A stretch of 64,000 bases of DNA from an uncultured Azospirillum sp. (GCA_947301965.1 CAMYUM010000007.1:1-64000), one strand, 5' to 3'; shown: positions 36,348 through 46,067, numbered from the stretch's first letter. Notes: generated by a model not told the origin, from the sequence alone. Program-made: numbers and translations.

Positions 36348-36377
36348 AAAAAAAAGCGACTAAATGTCGCTTTTTTC
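36348..36377. terminator. second copy of the tRNA-Glu terminator hairpin
   Basis: Repeats about 29 bases of the terminator at 36190-36218 (AAAAAAAGCGAC-TAAAT-GTCGCTTTTTT). It also sits 2 bases after the stop of the minus-strand gene at 36379 and can terminate that transcript. Confidence 0.88.
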
Positions 36378-36378
36378 T

Positions 36379-36729
36379 TTAACCTTTACTGGCAATTTCG
36401 TCCCACGTCGACAGACCTATCTTTCCCCAGTCTACCGGAATATTGTCAACCGCCTTCAATTCAACGTAGTAACTGTCTTTAATATTATCCAAAAGTGTCT
36501 CCACCACAATCACTTCGGAAGCATGCCGCAATTTTTCACGCACCTCGGGATGAATATAGTCCAAAATTATCTTTTGCTCATTATTGCGTACAAAAATAGC
36601 ATGATCTTTGCCGTCGTAGATTATCTGCGGAGACGACGGGGTATCCGACTTTGCACTTATAAAAATATAAAGCTCGCCATCGTCCCCTTCTGCAACAACG
36701 AATTTTTTTTCAGTCACATATTCGTTCAT
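36379..36729 (-). CDS. small unrecognised cytoplasmic protein
   Basis: 116 residues, no signal or membrane segment, alternating strands and helices (VAEGDDGELYIFISAKSD, DHAIFVRNNEQKIILDYI). AGGA lies 9-10 bases before the ATG. It follows the small gene at 36739 by 9 bases, so the two form a short operon. Family not recognised. Confidence 0.62.
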   Translation of the reverse strand: MNEYVTEKKFVVAEGDDGELYIFISAKSDTPSSPQIIYDGKDHAIFVRNNEQKIILDYIHPEVREKLRHASEVIVVETLLDNIKDSYYVELKAVDNIPVDWGKIGLSTWDEIASKG

Positions 36730-36738
36730 TTAAACGTC

Positions 36739-36909
36739 CTATCGGCTCTGAGATTTGGTTAGCACCGAGTTCAATACCACTTTTTTGGGAGAAACACCAT
36801 ACCTTCTGGCCGGATATGACTTAAGATTAAAAGCTTTAAGCACAGCAAGATCACTATCTTTAACTTTTTTAGCCAAACTTCCGCTTGCAAAATATTTAAG
36901 TGTTTCCAT
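36739..36909 (-). CDS. very small basic protein, unrecognised
   Basis: 56 residues from the ATG at 36909 (METLKYFAS), which has GGAG nine bases upstream; the track uses an ATG that contains that GGAG. Basic, with a Lys/Arg-rich C-terminus (SYPARRYGVSPKKVVLN). Probably co-transcribed with the 116-residue gene. Coding status rests on the ribosome site and tight spacing only. Confidence 0.5.
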   Translation of the reverse strand: METLKYFASGSLAKKVKDSDLAVLKAFNLKSYPARRYGVSPKKVVLNSVLTKSQSR

Positions 36910-36974
36910 TGAACGAATCTCCATAGTTATTGTTTCATTGACATAAGGTTATATCTTGGTTTTGTATATGTCAA

Positions 36975-37544
36975 TCACCAGTTTACAAGCTGTTCAAGAA
37001 ATACATTCACAAAATCGGCTCGCCGATTCTGATAGTCTAAATAATATGCATGTTCCCAAACATCTATTGTTAACAGCGGCTTAAGTCCGTGAGCAATCGG
37101 GGTATCGGCATTTGCGGTCTTCATAACCTCAAGTTTTCCGCCGTTATCGACCAACCACGCCCAACCGCTACCGAACTGCCCGACTGCGGCAGCCTTAAAA
37201 GCCTCTTTAAATTCGGCAACCGAACCAAAATCTTTTTCCAGGCGTTGCTTTAGCTCTGCTTTCGGCTCACCTCCGCCGCCTTTGCGCATTGATTTCCAAA
37301 AAAACTCATGATTCCACGCCTGCGCCGCATTATTAAATATGGCTGTATATTTTGATTCTCCGGCAGTTTTTTTAATAATTTCCTCAAGCGGCATTTTTTC
37401 AAATTCCGTTCCTGCCGCCAGTTTATTCAAATTATCAACGTAGGTTTTATAGTGTTTGCCATAATGATAATCAAAGGCCTGCTCCGACATATAGGGTTCC
37501 AAATCTTTTTTATCATATGGAAGTTCAACCATTTCAAAAGCCAT
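36975..37544 (-). CDS. sodB: iron-type superoxide dismutase
   Basis: 189 residues. All four metal ligands are visible: His in HYGKHYKTYVDNLN, His in AQAWNHEFFW, and Asp and His in TIDVWEHAYYLDY. The Gln in FNNAAQAWNH, donated from the N-terminal domain, points to iron rather than manganese. No signal peptide, so cytoplasmic. It converts superoxide to peroxide and oxygen, which would protect iron-sulfur enzymes such as NifJ. Divergent from ctrA; the 22-bp palindrome lies in the shared promoter region. Confidence 0.94.
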   Translation of the reverse strand: MAFEMVELPYDKKDLEPYMSEQAFDYHYGKHYKTYVDNLNKLAAGTEFEKMPLEEIIKKTAGESKYTAIFNNAAQAWNHEFFWKSMRKGGGGEPKAELKQRLEKDFGSVAEFKEAFKAAAVGQFGSGWAWLVDNGGKLEVMKTANADTPIAHGLKPLLTIDVWEHAYYLDYQNRRADFVNVFLEQLVNW

Positions 37545-37587
37545 TTTTCCCTCCGTTTTCTGCTATATTTCATATCTTACAAAAAAA

Positions 37588-37609
37588 GTTGTTAATAATT
37601 ATTAACAAC
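37588..37609. promoter_or_regulatory. perfect 22-bp palindrome between sodB and ctrA
   Basis: The half GTTGTTAATAA is followed directly by its exact reverse complement TTATTAACAAC. It contains two TTAA half-sites six bases apart, close to the CtrA box TTAA-N7-TTAA. It lies near the -35 position of a possible sodB promoter and 13 bases upstream of the likely ctrA -35. A dimeric regulator site is the natural reading; the protein is not identified. Confidence 0.6.
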
Positions 37610-37621
37610 CCCTAAAAAAAG

Positions 37622-37650
37622 TTAACAATTATAAAAATCGTCTGTATGAT
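37622..37650 (+). promoter_or_regulatory. ctrA: candidate ctrA promoter overlapping a CtrA half-site
   Basis: TTAACA, a 17-base spacer and TATGAT form a reasonable promoter. The -35 hexamer itself contains TTAAC, the core of CtrA half-sites, which in this group often overlap -35 elements of CtrA-controlled genes. Confidence 0.45.
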
Positions 37651-37686
37651 GATGACATAGATATATTTCTTGAGGAGGATTTTGCA

Positions 37687-38373
37687 ATGCGTGTTTTGTT
37701 GGTCGAGGACGATTACGCCGTATCTCAAAGCATTGAAACCATGCTCAAAAAAGAAGGCATGATTATCGATACCACAGATCTCGGTGAAGATGGACTTGAA
37801 ATTGGAAAACTGTACGACTATGACATTATTATTCTTGACCTTATGCTCCCTGATATCAATGGTTATGAAGTGTTGAAGCGTTTACGCTCCGCCAAAATCA
37901 AAACCCCGGTACTTATTCTTTCCGGTCTTACCGGTCCCGACAAAAAGGTTAAAGGCCTCGGGTTCGGTGCCGACGACTATTTAACCAAACCGTTTGACCG
38001 TGCTGAACTTTTGGCTCGTATTCATGCCATTGTCCGCCGTTCAAAAGGACATTCAAACTCAATTATTCGCACCGGCGATGTTGAAGTCAATCTTGACACC
38101 CAAACCGTCAGCATCAAAGGCGAAAATATGCACCTGACCGGCAAAGAATACGGTATTATGGAATTGTTATCGCTTCGCAAAGGTTCAACCTTAAACAAAG
38201 ACCAGTTCTTAAACCACCTTTACGGCGGCATTGACGAACCGGAGCTTAAAATCATTGACGTATTCATTTGTAAATTACGTAAAAAACTTGAAAAAGCTTC
38301 CGGCGGCAAAAATTACATTGAGACCGTATGGGGTCGAGGTTATGTCTTGAGAGATCCGGACGAAAACAAATAA
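37687..38373 (+). CDS. ctrA: cell-cycle response regulator CtrA
   Basis: 228 residues with a strong GAGGAGG site. Receiver domain: [20 protein letters not shown], phosphoacceptor Asp in [16 protein letters not shown] (about residue 51), the conserved Thr/Ser-Gly and Lys of [13 protein letters not shown]. OmpR-type winged-helix output domain with [19 protein letters not shown] and [13 protein letters not shown]. Near-identity in these blocks to CtrA of other alphaproteobacteria makes the call firm. It controls replication initiation, division and envelope genes. Its C-terminus is short (DPDENK), lacking the long proteolysis-linked Ala-Ala end of Caulobacter CtrA. Confidence 0.97.
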   Translation: MRVLLVEDDYAVSQSIETMLKKEGMIIDTTDLGEDGLEIGKLYDYDIIILDLMLPDINGYEVLKRLRSAKIKTPVLILSGLTGPDKKVKGLGFGADDYLTKPFDRAELLARIHAIVRRSKGHSNSIIRTGDVEVNLDTQTVSIKGENMHLTGKEYGIMELLSLRKGSTLNKDQFLNHLYGGIDEPELKIIDVFICKLRKKLEKASGGKNYIETVWGRGYVLRDPDENK

Positions 38374-38374
38374 T

Positions 38375-38405
38375 AAAAAAGGCAACCCGAAGGTTGCCTT
38401 TTTTA
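38375..38405. terminator. bidirectional intrinsic terminator
   Basis: Stem GGCAACC / GGTTGCC with a CGAA tetraloop between an A-run and a T-run, separating convergent ctrA and yqgE-type genes. Confidence 0.93.
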
Positions 38406-38418
38406 TTACCTCGAAATA

Positions 38419-38979
38419 TTACGCCCTTCCTGTTTTGGGGCAGATTTCGTTTACATCAAACTTAAACTCATCAATCGCCCTTTGCCACTTGTCATCATCA
38501 GGCGTTTTAAACAATAGTTCCGGCGTTGCTTCCGAAACCAACCAATAGTTATTGATAATTTCATTTTCCAACTGTTGTGAATCCCAGCTGCTGTAACCCA
38601 AAGCAATCAAATTAAATATCGGGCCTTTTCCGAATGCAATATCATTAAGCACCGCAATTGAAGAAGAAACCGCAAATTTATTATCAATTTCTATTGTCCC
38701 TTCTTTTTTATAGTCCAAGCTGTGCAGAACAAAACCTCTGATTTGTTCCAGCGGTCCGCCTTTATGCAAAATCAACGGCGCTACCGGCGCAATATTCCCG
38801 ATATTAAACTGGCTGACCAAATCCGAAAAATAAAATTCCTTAATTTGACGATTCACAATAAAACCCATTGCCCCGTTTTGACTATGGGCGCACAAATAAA
38901 CAACAGATTTTTCAAACCTCTCGTCGTCAAGTCCTGGCATTGCCACCAGACATTTGCCGACCAAATAATTTCCATCCAT
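38419..38979 (-). CDS. YqgE/AlgH family protein
   Basis: 186 residues. Family hallmarks are the N-terminal LVGKCLVAMPGLDDERFEKSVVYLC and GAMGFIVNRQ, then LHKGGPLE and GYSSWDSQQLENEI. UPF0301 proteins are cytoplasmic, of uncertain role; AlgH was named for a regulatory effect on alginate in Pseudomonas. Monocistronic between a terminator and the divergent DsbD-like gene. Confidence 0.93.
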   Translation of the reverse strand: MDGNYLVGKCLVAMPGLDDERFEKSVVYLCAHSQNGAMGFIVNRQIKEFYFSDLVSQFNIGNIAPVAPLILHKGGPLEQIRGFVLHSLDYKKEGTIEIDNKFAVSSSIAVLNDIAFGKGPIFNLIALGYSSWDSQQLENEIINNYWLVSEATPELLFKTPDDDKWQRAIDEFKFDVNEICPKTGRA

Positions 38980-39055
38980 ATCTATCGCGCTATACTATTT
39001 ATTAAACTCTGAATTATATAATAGCATAAATTCAAATATTTTTAAACCACAAAAA

Positions 39056-41725
39056 ATGATGAAAAAACTTACATTTTTTATATTTTTCTATTTTTTGTTT
39101 ATCGGCATTTGTCACGCCACGGATGCCCAAGATATTATACGCGCGTATTCCGTAGAAAACGCTGATGATAACTTTGGCTACACCATAAACCAAATGTTAC
39201 AAACCGCCAAATTTTTTGATGAAAAATATCCTGATAACAAAATAAATGAGGATATGGTCGAAGACATCCAGACCTTTTTTCCTGAGATGACTCAACAACA
39301 AGCCCTTGATTTTCAGCACAACATTCGCGAGTGGCTAAGCTTTTACCGCTATGTTAAGGGCATATACGACGAATATAAACAAAAATTACTCACCCCTGAA
39401 GAACCACCGCTCATTGTTGATGATGACCAATATTATGATCCCTCCCGTGAAACCGATTATATTCAACAAGACAACAACGTTGTCATTTTTACCGATATAA
39501 AAACCATTGTTCCTTACAGCGGCAATCTCAAAGATATTGAATCCGCCAATGCCAAAATGATTCGTGATGACAGTTCTGCCGACCGCAAAGGTGATTTTGA
39601 CGATCTCAAATATATTGTCGCACGCACCGACTTATTTCAACTTCCTTTTTATGACGTATTATACCACAGCCCTCTTACCGGTCGGAAAGGCATTGGTTCT
39701 TGGCAAAAAAAAGATGACGTCCGCGCCCGCGTTATAACCATTCAAACCGGGATTCGCGATGTCAACAACATCCTCGGGGTTATAAATGTTTTACTGCCCA
39801 AAAACAAATTTATCATCGCCAACGACGGTCGTTACCGCAAACCTTTCGTGTCATTTGAACGCTCCGATAATTTACATAATTGGAATTTGTCTTACCCTAT
39901 TCCCTTACGTTTGAATGATGAACATTATACTGATTGGACCGTATATGCCAACGAGCTTGCCATTCCCGTAACTTTTGAGGTTCAAGATTACAAACAGCCT
40001 CTTGTGTTACGGGCAGACATTACTTTGTATATCTGCGATTCTAATTTTTATTGCCAAAGTGAAAAATTTACTCCCAAACTGACTCTTAAACCGGAATACC
40101 CCCGCAAAAGCGCTGTCAGCACGTTTGTCGAACAGCAACACTATCATATTCCCCTTGAAACCCACAAAAAACTGACTGTTAACAGTGTCAAAATTCGCAA
40201 CTTACCTGAAGTCGGAGATTTTATTGAGGCCAAATTAACTGCTAAAACCAAAATTTCATCACTATCCGTTTTTATTGACAGTTCCGACGGCATTGTTTTT
40301 CAAGCTCCGCGCACTACAATTGACGGCAAAAACATTACGGTGCGATTTTTGCCGGAAGATTTAAATATCCCGCTCTCGGAAAAGGCCTTTGAAATTAGTG
40401 CTAACCTAAACAATCACTTTTTTATACGGCAGGCTGTTCTTCCAAAAGTTGACAACCATACCGATGTTTATAATCCTCAGTCTTTGATATATATCTTAAT
40501 TATGGCATTTATAAACGGTTTACTCCTTTATCTGTCTCCGTTTATATTTTTAATCCTCGGAATTAAAATAATGTCTTTTAACGAATATGGTGCGCGCCGT
40601 CCCCAAAACATTCGTTTCAACTGCCGATATACAATCATCGGGATTTTGTTATCAACAATCACATTATGCGCCGGACTTGCTGCCTTAAAATATTATAAAA
40701 TTCCGATAGTTTGGGGAACACAACTCAATAACATTTGTTTTGTTGTTACGATGGTTTACGTTTTAATCCCGTTAATTTGGTATTTCAATAAATCTCAAAG
40801 CACCAATTTTCTTAAATTCAAAAAACGTATCAGTGATACCACATACTCAAAAATTAAATACCTCATAACCGGTATAATGATTGTTTTAATGGTTTCAATC
40901 ACCAATATTCCTCTTCTGTCCAATCACCTAAGCTACGCTTTTGCCGGCAACACATTTGAACTGACTTCAATTCTCTTATGTACGGCACTCGGTTTAGCAA
41001 CACCGTTTTTAATTATGAACTTCTTTCCTCAGCTCATAATTTTTGTTCCCACGCCGGGAACCTGGCTTAATTTACTCAAAAGAATTGTCAATTATGCTTT
41101 CTGTATTGCTTTTATATCACTCATATCCGTAGTTGCCGTACAAACGTCAATATCTTATGCCGCACGCTTGACGCTCTATGTGGCTCTGGCATTTTTCTTC
41201 TTATGGATTGATTCAATCAACCGCGGTCTTCCCTATTCTGAGGTTGATCCCGATGTCCGCCACAAAGCTCGCTTGTTAATTTCGTGCTTTTTAACCTCGC
41301 TGGCAATTATAATATTCGTTGTTTCGCTACTTGATGGACTAAAGACCAACCAGCATTATCACCAAAAAGCCGATACCTTACTCAGCGATTTTAACAGTCA
41401 CGAAATATCTGACTTTGTCAAAAAAGGACATACTGTCCTGCTCAATGTCGGAGCGGATTGGTGTTTGACCTGCCGTTACAACAACCTTAAATTGTCATCA
41501 AAAACTTTGACCGAACTATTTGATAAATATAATGTAAGACTTATCAATACCGGCTTAAACAAAGATATCCAAGATTTAATGAAAAAATACCACCGCACCG
41601 GACTTCCGTTCAACATTATATACAGTCCGTTAGCTCCTGACGGTTTTGTCTTGCCCCAAATTATAAATGAAGATGAGATTAAAAACCTTATTTCTAATTT
41701 TACTCTCAACCCGCCAGAGTCTTAA
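39056..41725 (+). CDS. DsbD/ScsB-like membrane protein lacking the transmembrane redox cysteines
   Basis: 889 residues: signal peptide (1-21), an N-terminal periplasmic region with a DsbD-alpha-like part containing YICDSNFYC (about 325-335), about eight membrane helices (475-765) and a C-terminal thioredoxin domain with active site ADWCLTC (Cys about 803 and 806). DsbD-family proteins pass electrons from cytosolic thioredoxin through two membrane cysteines to periplasmic partners. Here the TM1 motif that usually reads GLLLNLMPCVLP reads [12 protein letters not shown], and the TM4 motif usually LLATPC reads VLMVSIT, so both membrane cysteines are replaced. The LGLATPFLI and [11 protein letters not shown] segments still show family membership. 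Electron transfer through the membrane by the standard route is doubtful. Overlaps convergent rnhA by 20 bases. Confidence 0.8.
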   Translation: MMKKLTFFIFFYFLFIGICHATDAQDIIRAYSVENADDNFGYTINQMLQTAKFFDEKYPDNKINEDMVEDIQTFFPEMTQQQALDFQHNIREWLSFYRYVKGIYDEYKQKLLTPEEPPLIVDDDQYYDPSRETDYIQQDNNVVIFTDIKTIVPYSGNLKDIESANAKMIRDDSSADRKGDFDDLKYIVARTDLFQLPFYDVLYHSPLTGRKGIGSWQKKDDVRARVITIQTGIRDVNNILGVINVLLPKNKFIIANDGRYRKPFVSFERSDNLHNWNLSYPIPLRLNDEHYTDWTVYANELAIPVTFEVQDYKQPLVLRADITLYICDSNFYCQSEKFTPKLTLKPEYPRKSAVSTFVEQQHYHIPLETHKKLTVNSVKIRNLPEVGDFIEAKLTAKTKISSLSVFIDSSDGIVFQAPRTTIDGKNITVRFLPEDLNIPLSEKAFEISANLNNHFFIRQAVLPKVDNHTDVYNPQSLIYILIMAFINGLLLYLSPFIFLILGIKIMSFNEYGARRPQNIRFNCRYTIIGILLSTITLCAGLAALKYYKIPIVWGTQLNNICFVVTMVYVLIPLIWYFNKSQSTNFLKFKKRISDTTYSKIKYLITGIMIVLMVSITNIPLLSNHLSYAFAGNTFELTSILLCTALGLATPFLIMNFFPQLIIFVPTPGTWLNLLKRIVNYAFCIAFISLISVVAVQTSISYAARLTLYVALAFFFLWIDSINRGLPYSEVDPDVRHKARLLISCFLTSLAIIIFVVSLLDGLKTNQHYHQKADTLLSDFNSHEISDFVKKGHTVLLNVGADWCLTCRYNNLKLSSKTLTELFDKYNVRLINTGLNKDIQDLMKKYHRTGLPFNIIYSPLAPDGFVLPQIINEDEIKNLISNFTLNPPES

Positions 41726-42146
41726 TCGCCTCTCTGGCCAAAGTATCAACTCGTTCGTTTTCCGGATGTCCGTTGTGTCCTTTTACCCACACCCAACGAA
41801 TTTCATGCTCTCCGAGCAACCCATCAAGTTCCTGCCATAAATCAACATTTTTAACTGCAGTTCTTTTATTTGCTGTTTTCCAACCGTTTTGCTTCCAATT
41901 CGGCAACCACTCATTCACTCCGTCCATAACATACTTACTGTCAGTATAAAGAGTAATGTTGCACGAAAATTTCAACGCCTTCAGCGCATTAATCACTGCC
42001 GTCAGTTCCATACGGTTATTGGTTGTTTCTTTCTCGGCACCTGACAATTCTTTTTCAACATCACGGCACCGCAAAAGAGCGCCCCACCCCCCGTTTCCGG
42101 GATTTCCTGAACAAGCTCCGTCCGTAAATATTTCCACTCTCTGCAT
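41706..42146 (-). CDS. rnhA: ribonuclease HI
   Basis: 146 residues from ATG 42146 ([21 protein letters not shown] upstream); the track start lies in the preceding gene. Catalytic acidic residues are visible: Asp in [11 protein letters not shown], Glu in [13 protein letters not shown], Asp in [11 protein letters not shown] and Asp in [11 protein letters not shown], with the handle region [18 protein letters not shown]. It cleaves RNA in RNA-DNA hybrids. Starts 2 bases after the AlbA_2-protein gene, indicating one operon. Confidence 0.95.
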   Translation of the reverse strand: MQRVEIFTDGACSGNPGNGGWGALLRCRDVEKELSGAEKETTNNRMELTAVINALKALKFSCNITLYTDSKYVMDGVNEWLPNWKQNGWKTANKRTAVKNVDLWQELDGLLGEHEIRWVWVKGHNGHPENERVDTLAREAIKTLAG

Positions 42147-42147
42147 A

Positions 42148-43221
42148 TTATATGTCTCCGACCACAAACTCACCGAAGAACTCATTCAGCAACACTTGAG
42201 TATCGACCTCCGCATCTTCACGCATTGCTTTGGCCACAAACGAACGCAGACGATTTTTCGGAGCATAAATTCTAAAATTCTTTGGTGCCGTACCATCAGC
42301 TCCGACTACACCGTCCATCAAAAAATCTTCCTCTACATACGGGCTCAAAATTATTTCCACTGTCGCAAACTTAACCGAACTTCTGGGTGGCACCCTCAAC
42401 TCCGGACGGGTAATAATGTTCAGCTGCCCTTCAACTCCGGCAATTGTATCCATCTGATTATAATTCAAAAATCTTACTTTGTTATAATTACCGCCGTCAG
42501 ATGTTGTATTGCATGACAAATACAGTTCTCTGGCAATAACATTACTTTCATTGTTTCCGCGGATAACAAAGCTGATTTTCATATATTTATCCGGCGGACA
42601 ATCAATACTTGACGGATACAAAATATCGGCTTCGCTGTTTTCCAAAACTTCCAACTTTTTATCCGTAATCAAAAGATCAATATCTGCCTGCGGACGCCGT
42701 CCGAACATTCCCGCCAACACCGAATACGGAGCCGGCACATTATTTGACCCCGATCTGATATAAAAGGTATTGCCGATAGTTGTCATCAGCGGAGCCAATT
42801 CACTCTTTGGAATATATGTTGCTACAAATCCCGCTCCGTTTTCATCAACGCTGATGATATGATTACGCACCTTGTTATGGCTGGGAATAGTGCAACCCGA
42901 GATAGCGTTTTCCAACCAACTCAAAAAACGATGTACATTTTGTACTTTAACCTTTGCCCTTGCCACATCACCGATTTCCACATTGCGCGAGCATTCAACG
43001 CCCCAAACCACAACACCGCCTTCCGAGTTACCGAAACCCGATATACACTTTGCCAAATTACGCCTATCGTCTTTGTGCAACGAATTGCCGTTTTTACCCA
43101 AAGAATCAGCCTGCTTAAAATCCAAAAACAACTCTTCGCTCTGCGAGTTTATAATAAACTCATCAATAGCTTCTTCGCCAAAATATATCAATTTTTGAAA
43201 AATATCTTCTGCGCGTGACAT
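42148..43221 (-). CDS. AlbA_2 (Schlafen-type) domain protein of unknown role
   Basis: 357 residues. Residues about 25-165 match the AlbA_2 pattern: [34 protein letters not shown], then [13 protein letters not shown]. This domain is found in DNA-binding regulators and in Schlafen-type nucleic-acid-binding proteins. The C-terminal half (about 190-357) contains beta-rich sequence of no known family and no helix-turn-helix or ATPase motif. Lies between rnhA and the M16 peptidase gene, same strand. A nucleic-acid-related role is inferred from the domain only. Confidence 0.72.
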   Translation of the reverse strand: MSRAEDIFQKLIYFGEEAIDEFIINSQSEELFLDFKQADSLGKNGNSLHKDDRRNLAKCISGFGNSEGGVVVWGVECSRNVEIGDVARAKVKVQNVHRFLSWLENAISGCTIPSHNKVRNHIISVDENGAGFVATYIPKSELAPLMTTIGNTFYIRSGSNNVPAPYSVLAGMFGRRPQADIDLLITDKKLEVLENSEADILYPSSIDCPPDKYMKISFVIRGNNESNVIARELYLSCNTTSDGGNYNKVRFLNYNQMDTIAGVEGQLNIITRPELRVPPRSSVKFATVEIILSPYVEEDFLMDGVVGADGTAPKNFRIYAPKNRLRSFVAKAMREDAEVDTQVLLNEFFGEFVVGDI

Positions 43222-43235
43222 TCGCTGTCTCCTGT

Positions 43236-44495
43236 TTATTTCAATTTTTCACAAACGGCATCATATTCTATATGCCCGGCAATATTGCCGACCAAGGCAT
43301 AAGTCGGTTTGCTTGTAAATACTTTCTGCGCGGTTTCAAGTATATCTTCTGCCGTTACCGCCTCAATTTTTGCTACTTGTTCATCAACCGGCACATACCG
43401 CCCGAACAACAAGTGCTGACGAGCCAATTTTTCAGCCACTGCTGAAGAATTTTCCAAAGCCATCAGCATTCCTGCTTTCAATTGTGATTTTGCTCTTGTC
43501 AACTCGTCCGTGCTTACTTTAACATCTGTTATTTTTTTAATCTCATCAATCATTACCGGCATCATCTGATTGATTTGTTCTTTATCCGTTGCCGCCGAAA
43601 TACCTGTAAATCCGGACTTGGTATAATAATTAGGAAAACAATAAACCGAATATACCAATCCGCGCTTTTCTCTTATTTCCTTAAACAAACGCGACGACAT
43701 ACCCCCGCCCAAAATTGATGTCATCAGGGCTTGCGGATAATATTCATCGTCGTGATAACTGAAACCGTTAAAACCTAAGATAATCTGCGCCTGTTCATTA
43801 TCGCGTTTTTCAGCAAAATATCCGCCGCAATATTTTTGCTTATCCGCCTTAAAAGATGTTTTTTCCGCAACACCGCCAAGACGTTTTTCAACCATTTTCA
43901 CAAAATCATTGTGCTTGATATTGCCCACTGCACAAATCACCATATTATCGGCAGCATAATTACTTTTCATATACCCGCGCAGTTCTTTTGCCCCAAAGCT
44001 TCTGACCAACTCCGGCGTTCCCAAAATCGGCCGTCCCATCGCCTGACCGGCAAAAGCCTTCGCTTGCATATAATCAAAAATAATATCGCTCGGATCATCT
44101 GCAGTCTGTTTAATCTCCTGCACAACCACCTCACGCTCTTTAGTCAGTTCTTCTTCCAAAAAAGAAGGACAAGTCATCATCTCAGCCAACACATCCATAG
44201 CCAGTTCGGCATCATTCTTAAGCATTTTGGCATAAAAAGCCGTAAACTCACGCGAGGTATAAGCATTACTTTGTCCGCCGACATTTTCGATTGCTTCCGA
44301 GATTTCAATTGCCGAACGGCTTTTTGTGCCTTTAAAAACCGTATGCTCCACAAAATGCGAAATACCGTTCAACTCCGCCGGCTCATAAGCCGAACCGGTA
44401 TTAACCCAAATTCCCAATGACACGGTTTCATATTGCGGATAGTAAAAACTTGCCACTCTCAAACCGTTTTTAAGTCTTGTCATTTCCGGCAACAT
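43236..44495 (-). CDS. M16 family zinc metallopeptidase (mitochondrial processing peptidase-like)
   Basis: 419 residues. The inverted zinc motif HxxEH appears as HFVEHTVFKGT (about residues 47-57), with the third ligand Glu in LTKEREVVVQEI. The second half is the non-catalytic repeat (GGGMSSRLFKEIREKRGLVYSVY). Alphaproteobacterial members are the closest bacterial relatives of mitochondrial beta-MPP. No signal peptide is evident. Its substrate is unknown. The stop of murA is directly followed by this gene's start. Confidence 0.93.
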   Translation of the reverse strand: MLPEMTRLKNGLRVASFYYPQYETVSLGIWVNTGSAYEPAELNGISHFVEHTVFKGTKSRSAIEISEAIENVGGQSNAYTSREFTAFYAKMLKNDAELAMDVLAEMMTCPSFLEEELTKEREVVVQEIKQTADDPSDIIFDYMQAKAFAGQAMGRPILGTPELVRSFGAKELRGYMKSNYAADNMVICAVGNIKHNDFVKMVEKRLGGVAEKTSFKADKQKYCGGYFAEKRDNEQAQIILGFNGFSYHDDEYYPQALMTSILGGGMSSRLFKEIREKRGLVYSVYCFPNYYTKSGFTGISAATDKEQINQMMPVMIDEIKKITDVKVSTDELTRAKSQLKAGMLMALENSSAVAEKLARQHLLFGRYVPVDEQVAKIEAVTAEDILETAQKVFTSKPTYALVGNIAGHIEYDAVCEKLK

Positions 44496-45794
44496 TTATT
44501 CTTCCTCTTTATCACTTTCTCTTACAATATCGGCACCGACACTGCGCAGTTTTTCTTCCAGTTTTTCATAGCCTCGATCAAGGTGATAAATACGATTGAC
44601 CACAGTTTCACCCTCGGCAATCAACCCCGCCAACACCAACGCAAACGAAGCGCGCAGATCAGTCGCCATCACCGGCGCACCGTACAACTTATCAACTCCG
44701 CGCACAATTGCCGAAGCATGTCCATGCACATTGATGTTTGCGCCCATACGCAATAACTCCGGCACATGCATAAACCGATTCTCAAAAATCGTTTCCGTAA
44801 CCATCGATGCTCCGCGTGCCGTCAACATCAAGGTCAAAAACTGTGCTTGCAAATCAGTCGGAAACCCCGGATAGTAATCAGTCATCAAATCTTGTCCGGT
44901 CAGTTCGCAACCCTCGGCATCAACCACGATTGAGTGCTCTCTTTCCTCAACATTAACACCGGCCTGACGCAAGATTTTAATCGGGGTTTGCAAAGTTTCC
45001 GCCTGAGCATTAATCAACTCAATACAACCGCGGGTAATTGCTGCCGCCACGGCATAAGATCCGGCTTCAATTCTGTCGGCAATAATTTTATGAGTCGTAC
45101 CATGCAGACGTTCGACACCTTCAACTTCAAGAATCGAGGTTCCGATACCGCTGATTTTTGCCCCCATAGCATTGAGCATATTTGCCAAATCCCCGATTTC
45201 CGGTTCTCTCGCGGCATTTTCAATGACAGTTTTACCTTCTGCTAATACTGCAGCCATCAAAATATTGCAGGTTGCACCGACCGAGGCAATCTTAAACACC
45301 AAATTTGCCCCTTTTAAGCGTCCATCGACTTTGGCAATCACATAACCGTTTTTAATTTCGATTGTTGCCCCCATCTGCTCCAACGCTGACAAATGAATAT
45401 CCATCGGGCGTGCACCGATCGCACATCCGCCCGGCAAAGATAGCTCAACATATCCCTGCCTTGCCAGCAAAGGCCCCAACACATAGTATGAAGCTCGCAT
45501 TTTGCGCACATAGTCATAGGGAGCGACCAAGCTTTCAAATTTCGGCGTATGATAAGTGTAGCTCTTGCAGGCATTGCCATCAACAATCTCATCATGGCTT
45601 TCTATTTTAGTGCCTAGTTGTTCCAACAGAGCATTCATTGACTTAATATCTGACAATAGTGGCATATTGGTAAGAGTAACCGCCTCATCGGTCAAAAGTG
45701 ATGCGCAAATCAACGGCAAAGCCGCATTTTTAGCCCCGCTGATATAAATTTTTCCTTTTAATTTCTTTCCGCCTTTAATTCTAAGCCTGTCCAT
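44496..45794 (-). CDS. murA: UDP-N-acetylglucosamine 1-carboxyvinyltransferase
   Basis: 432 residues. First committed step of peptidoglycan synthesis. Conserved blocks: GAKNAALPLICASLLTDE at the start, the catalytic Cys loop LPGGCAIGARPMDIHLSALEQMG (Cys in the fosfomycin-sensitive position), DRIEAGSYAVAAAITRG and the C-terminal LRASFALVLAGLIAEGET. The product feeds MurB at 20.3 kb. The first codons overlap the end of a small upstream gene by 14 bases in another frame. Confidence 0.96.
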   Translation of the reverse strand: MDRLRIKGGKKLKGKIYISGAKNAALPLICASLLTDEAVTLTNMPLLSDIKSMNALLEQLGTKIESHDEIVDGNACKSYTYHTPKFESLVAPYDYVRKMRASYYVLGPLLARQGYVELSLPGGCAIGARPMDIHLSALEQMGATIEIKNGYVIAKVDGRLKGANLVFKIASVGATCNILMAAVLAEGKTVIENAAREPEIGDLANMLNAMGAKISGIGTSILEVEGVERLHGTTHKIIADRIEAGSYAVAAAITRGCIELINAQAETLQTPIKILRQAGVNVEEREHSIVVDAEGCELTGQDLMTDYYPGFPTDLQAQFLTLMLTARGASMVTETIFENRFMHVPELLRMGANINVHGHASAIVRGVDKLYGAPVMATDLRASFALVLAGLIAEGETVVNRIYHLDRGYEKLEEKLRSVGADIVRESDKEEE

Positions 45795-45930
45795 TTCGGC
45801 TTTGCTCCTTTTTAGCTTTTAGTTCATCGAGTTCTTTTTGTTGTTTTTTGCGCTTTTCAAGGTTGCGCTGCAACATCTTTGCCTCACGTTCAAAACGCTC
45901 TTCAGCGCGAGATTTCTTTTTTTTTGCCAT
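45781..45930 (-). CDS. 49-residue charged coiled-coil protein upstream of murA (not in ORF track)
   Basis: The minus strand reads MAKKKKSRAEERFEREAKML, then a K-, Q- and E-rich helix ending SRNGQA and TAG. Nearly half the residues are charged and the whole is one predicted helix. The stop lies within murA, which suggests coupled translation. A weak purine-rich ribosome site (AAGGCATGG) precedes the ATG. No known function. Confidence 0.55.
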   Translation of the reverse strand: MAKKKKSRAEERFEREAKMLQRNLEKRKKQQKELDELKAKKEQSRNGQA

Positions 45931-46067
45931 ATTCCATGCCTTTTGTTATATGTTGCAGTATAACAGCCACAAACAACACGAATCAAGCATAAAAACAAGA
46001 CATAAACAGCAAAAACTGCGATTCTGATGCAATTTATGAAAAAATTTATAATTTTGCAAAATTATAC

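Noticed and set aside
36112-36377. Integrated element or prophage at tRNA-Glu
   Set aside because: The span between the terminator copies is about 130 bases with no coding capacity and no integrase; at most it is a small non-autonomous module.
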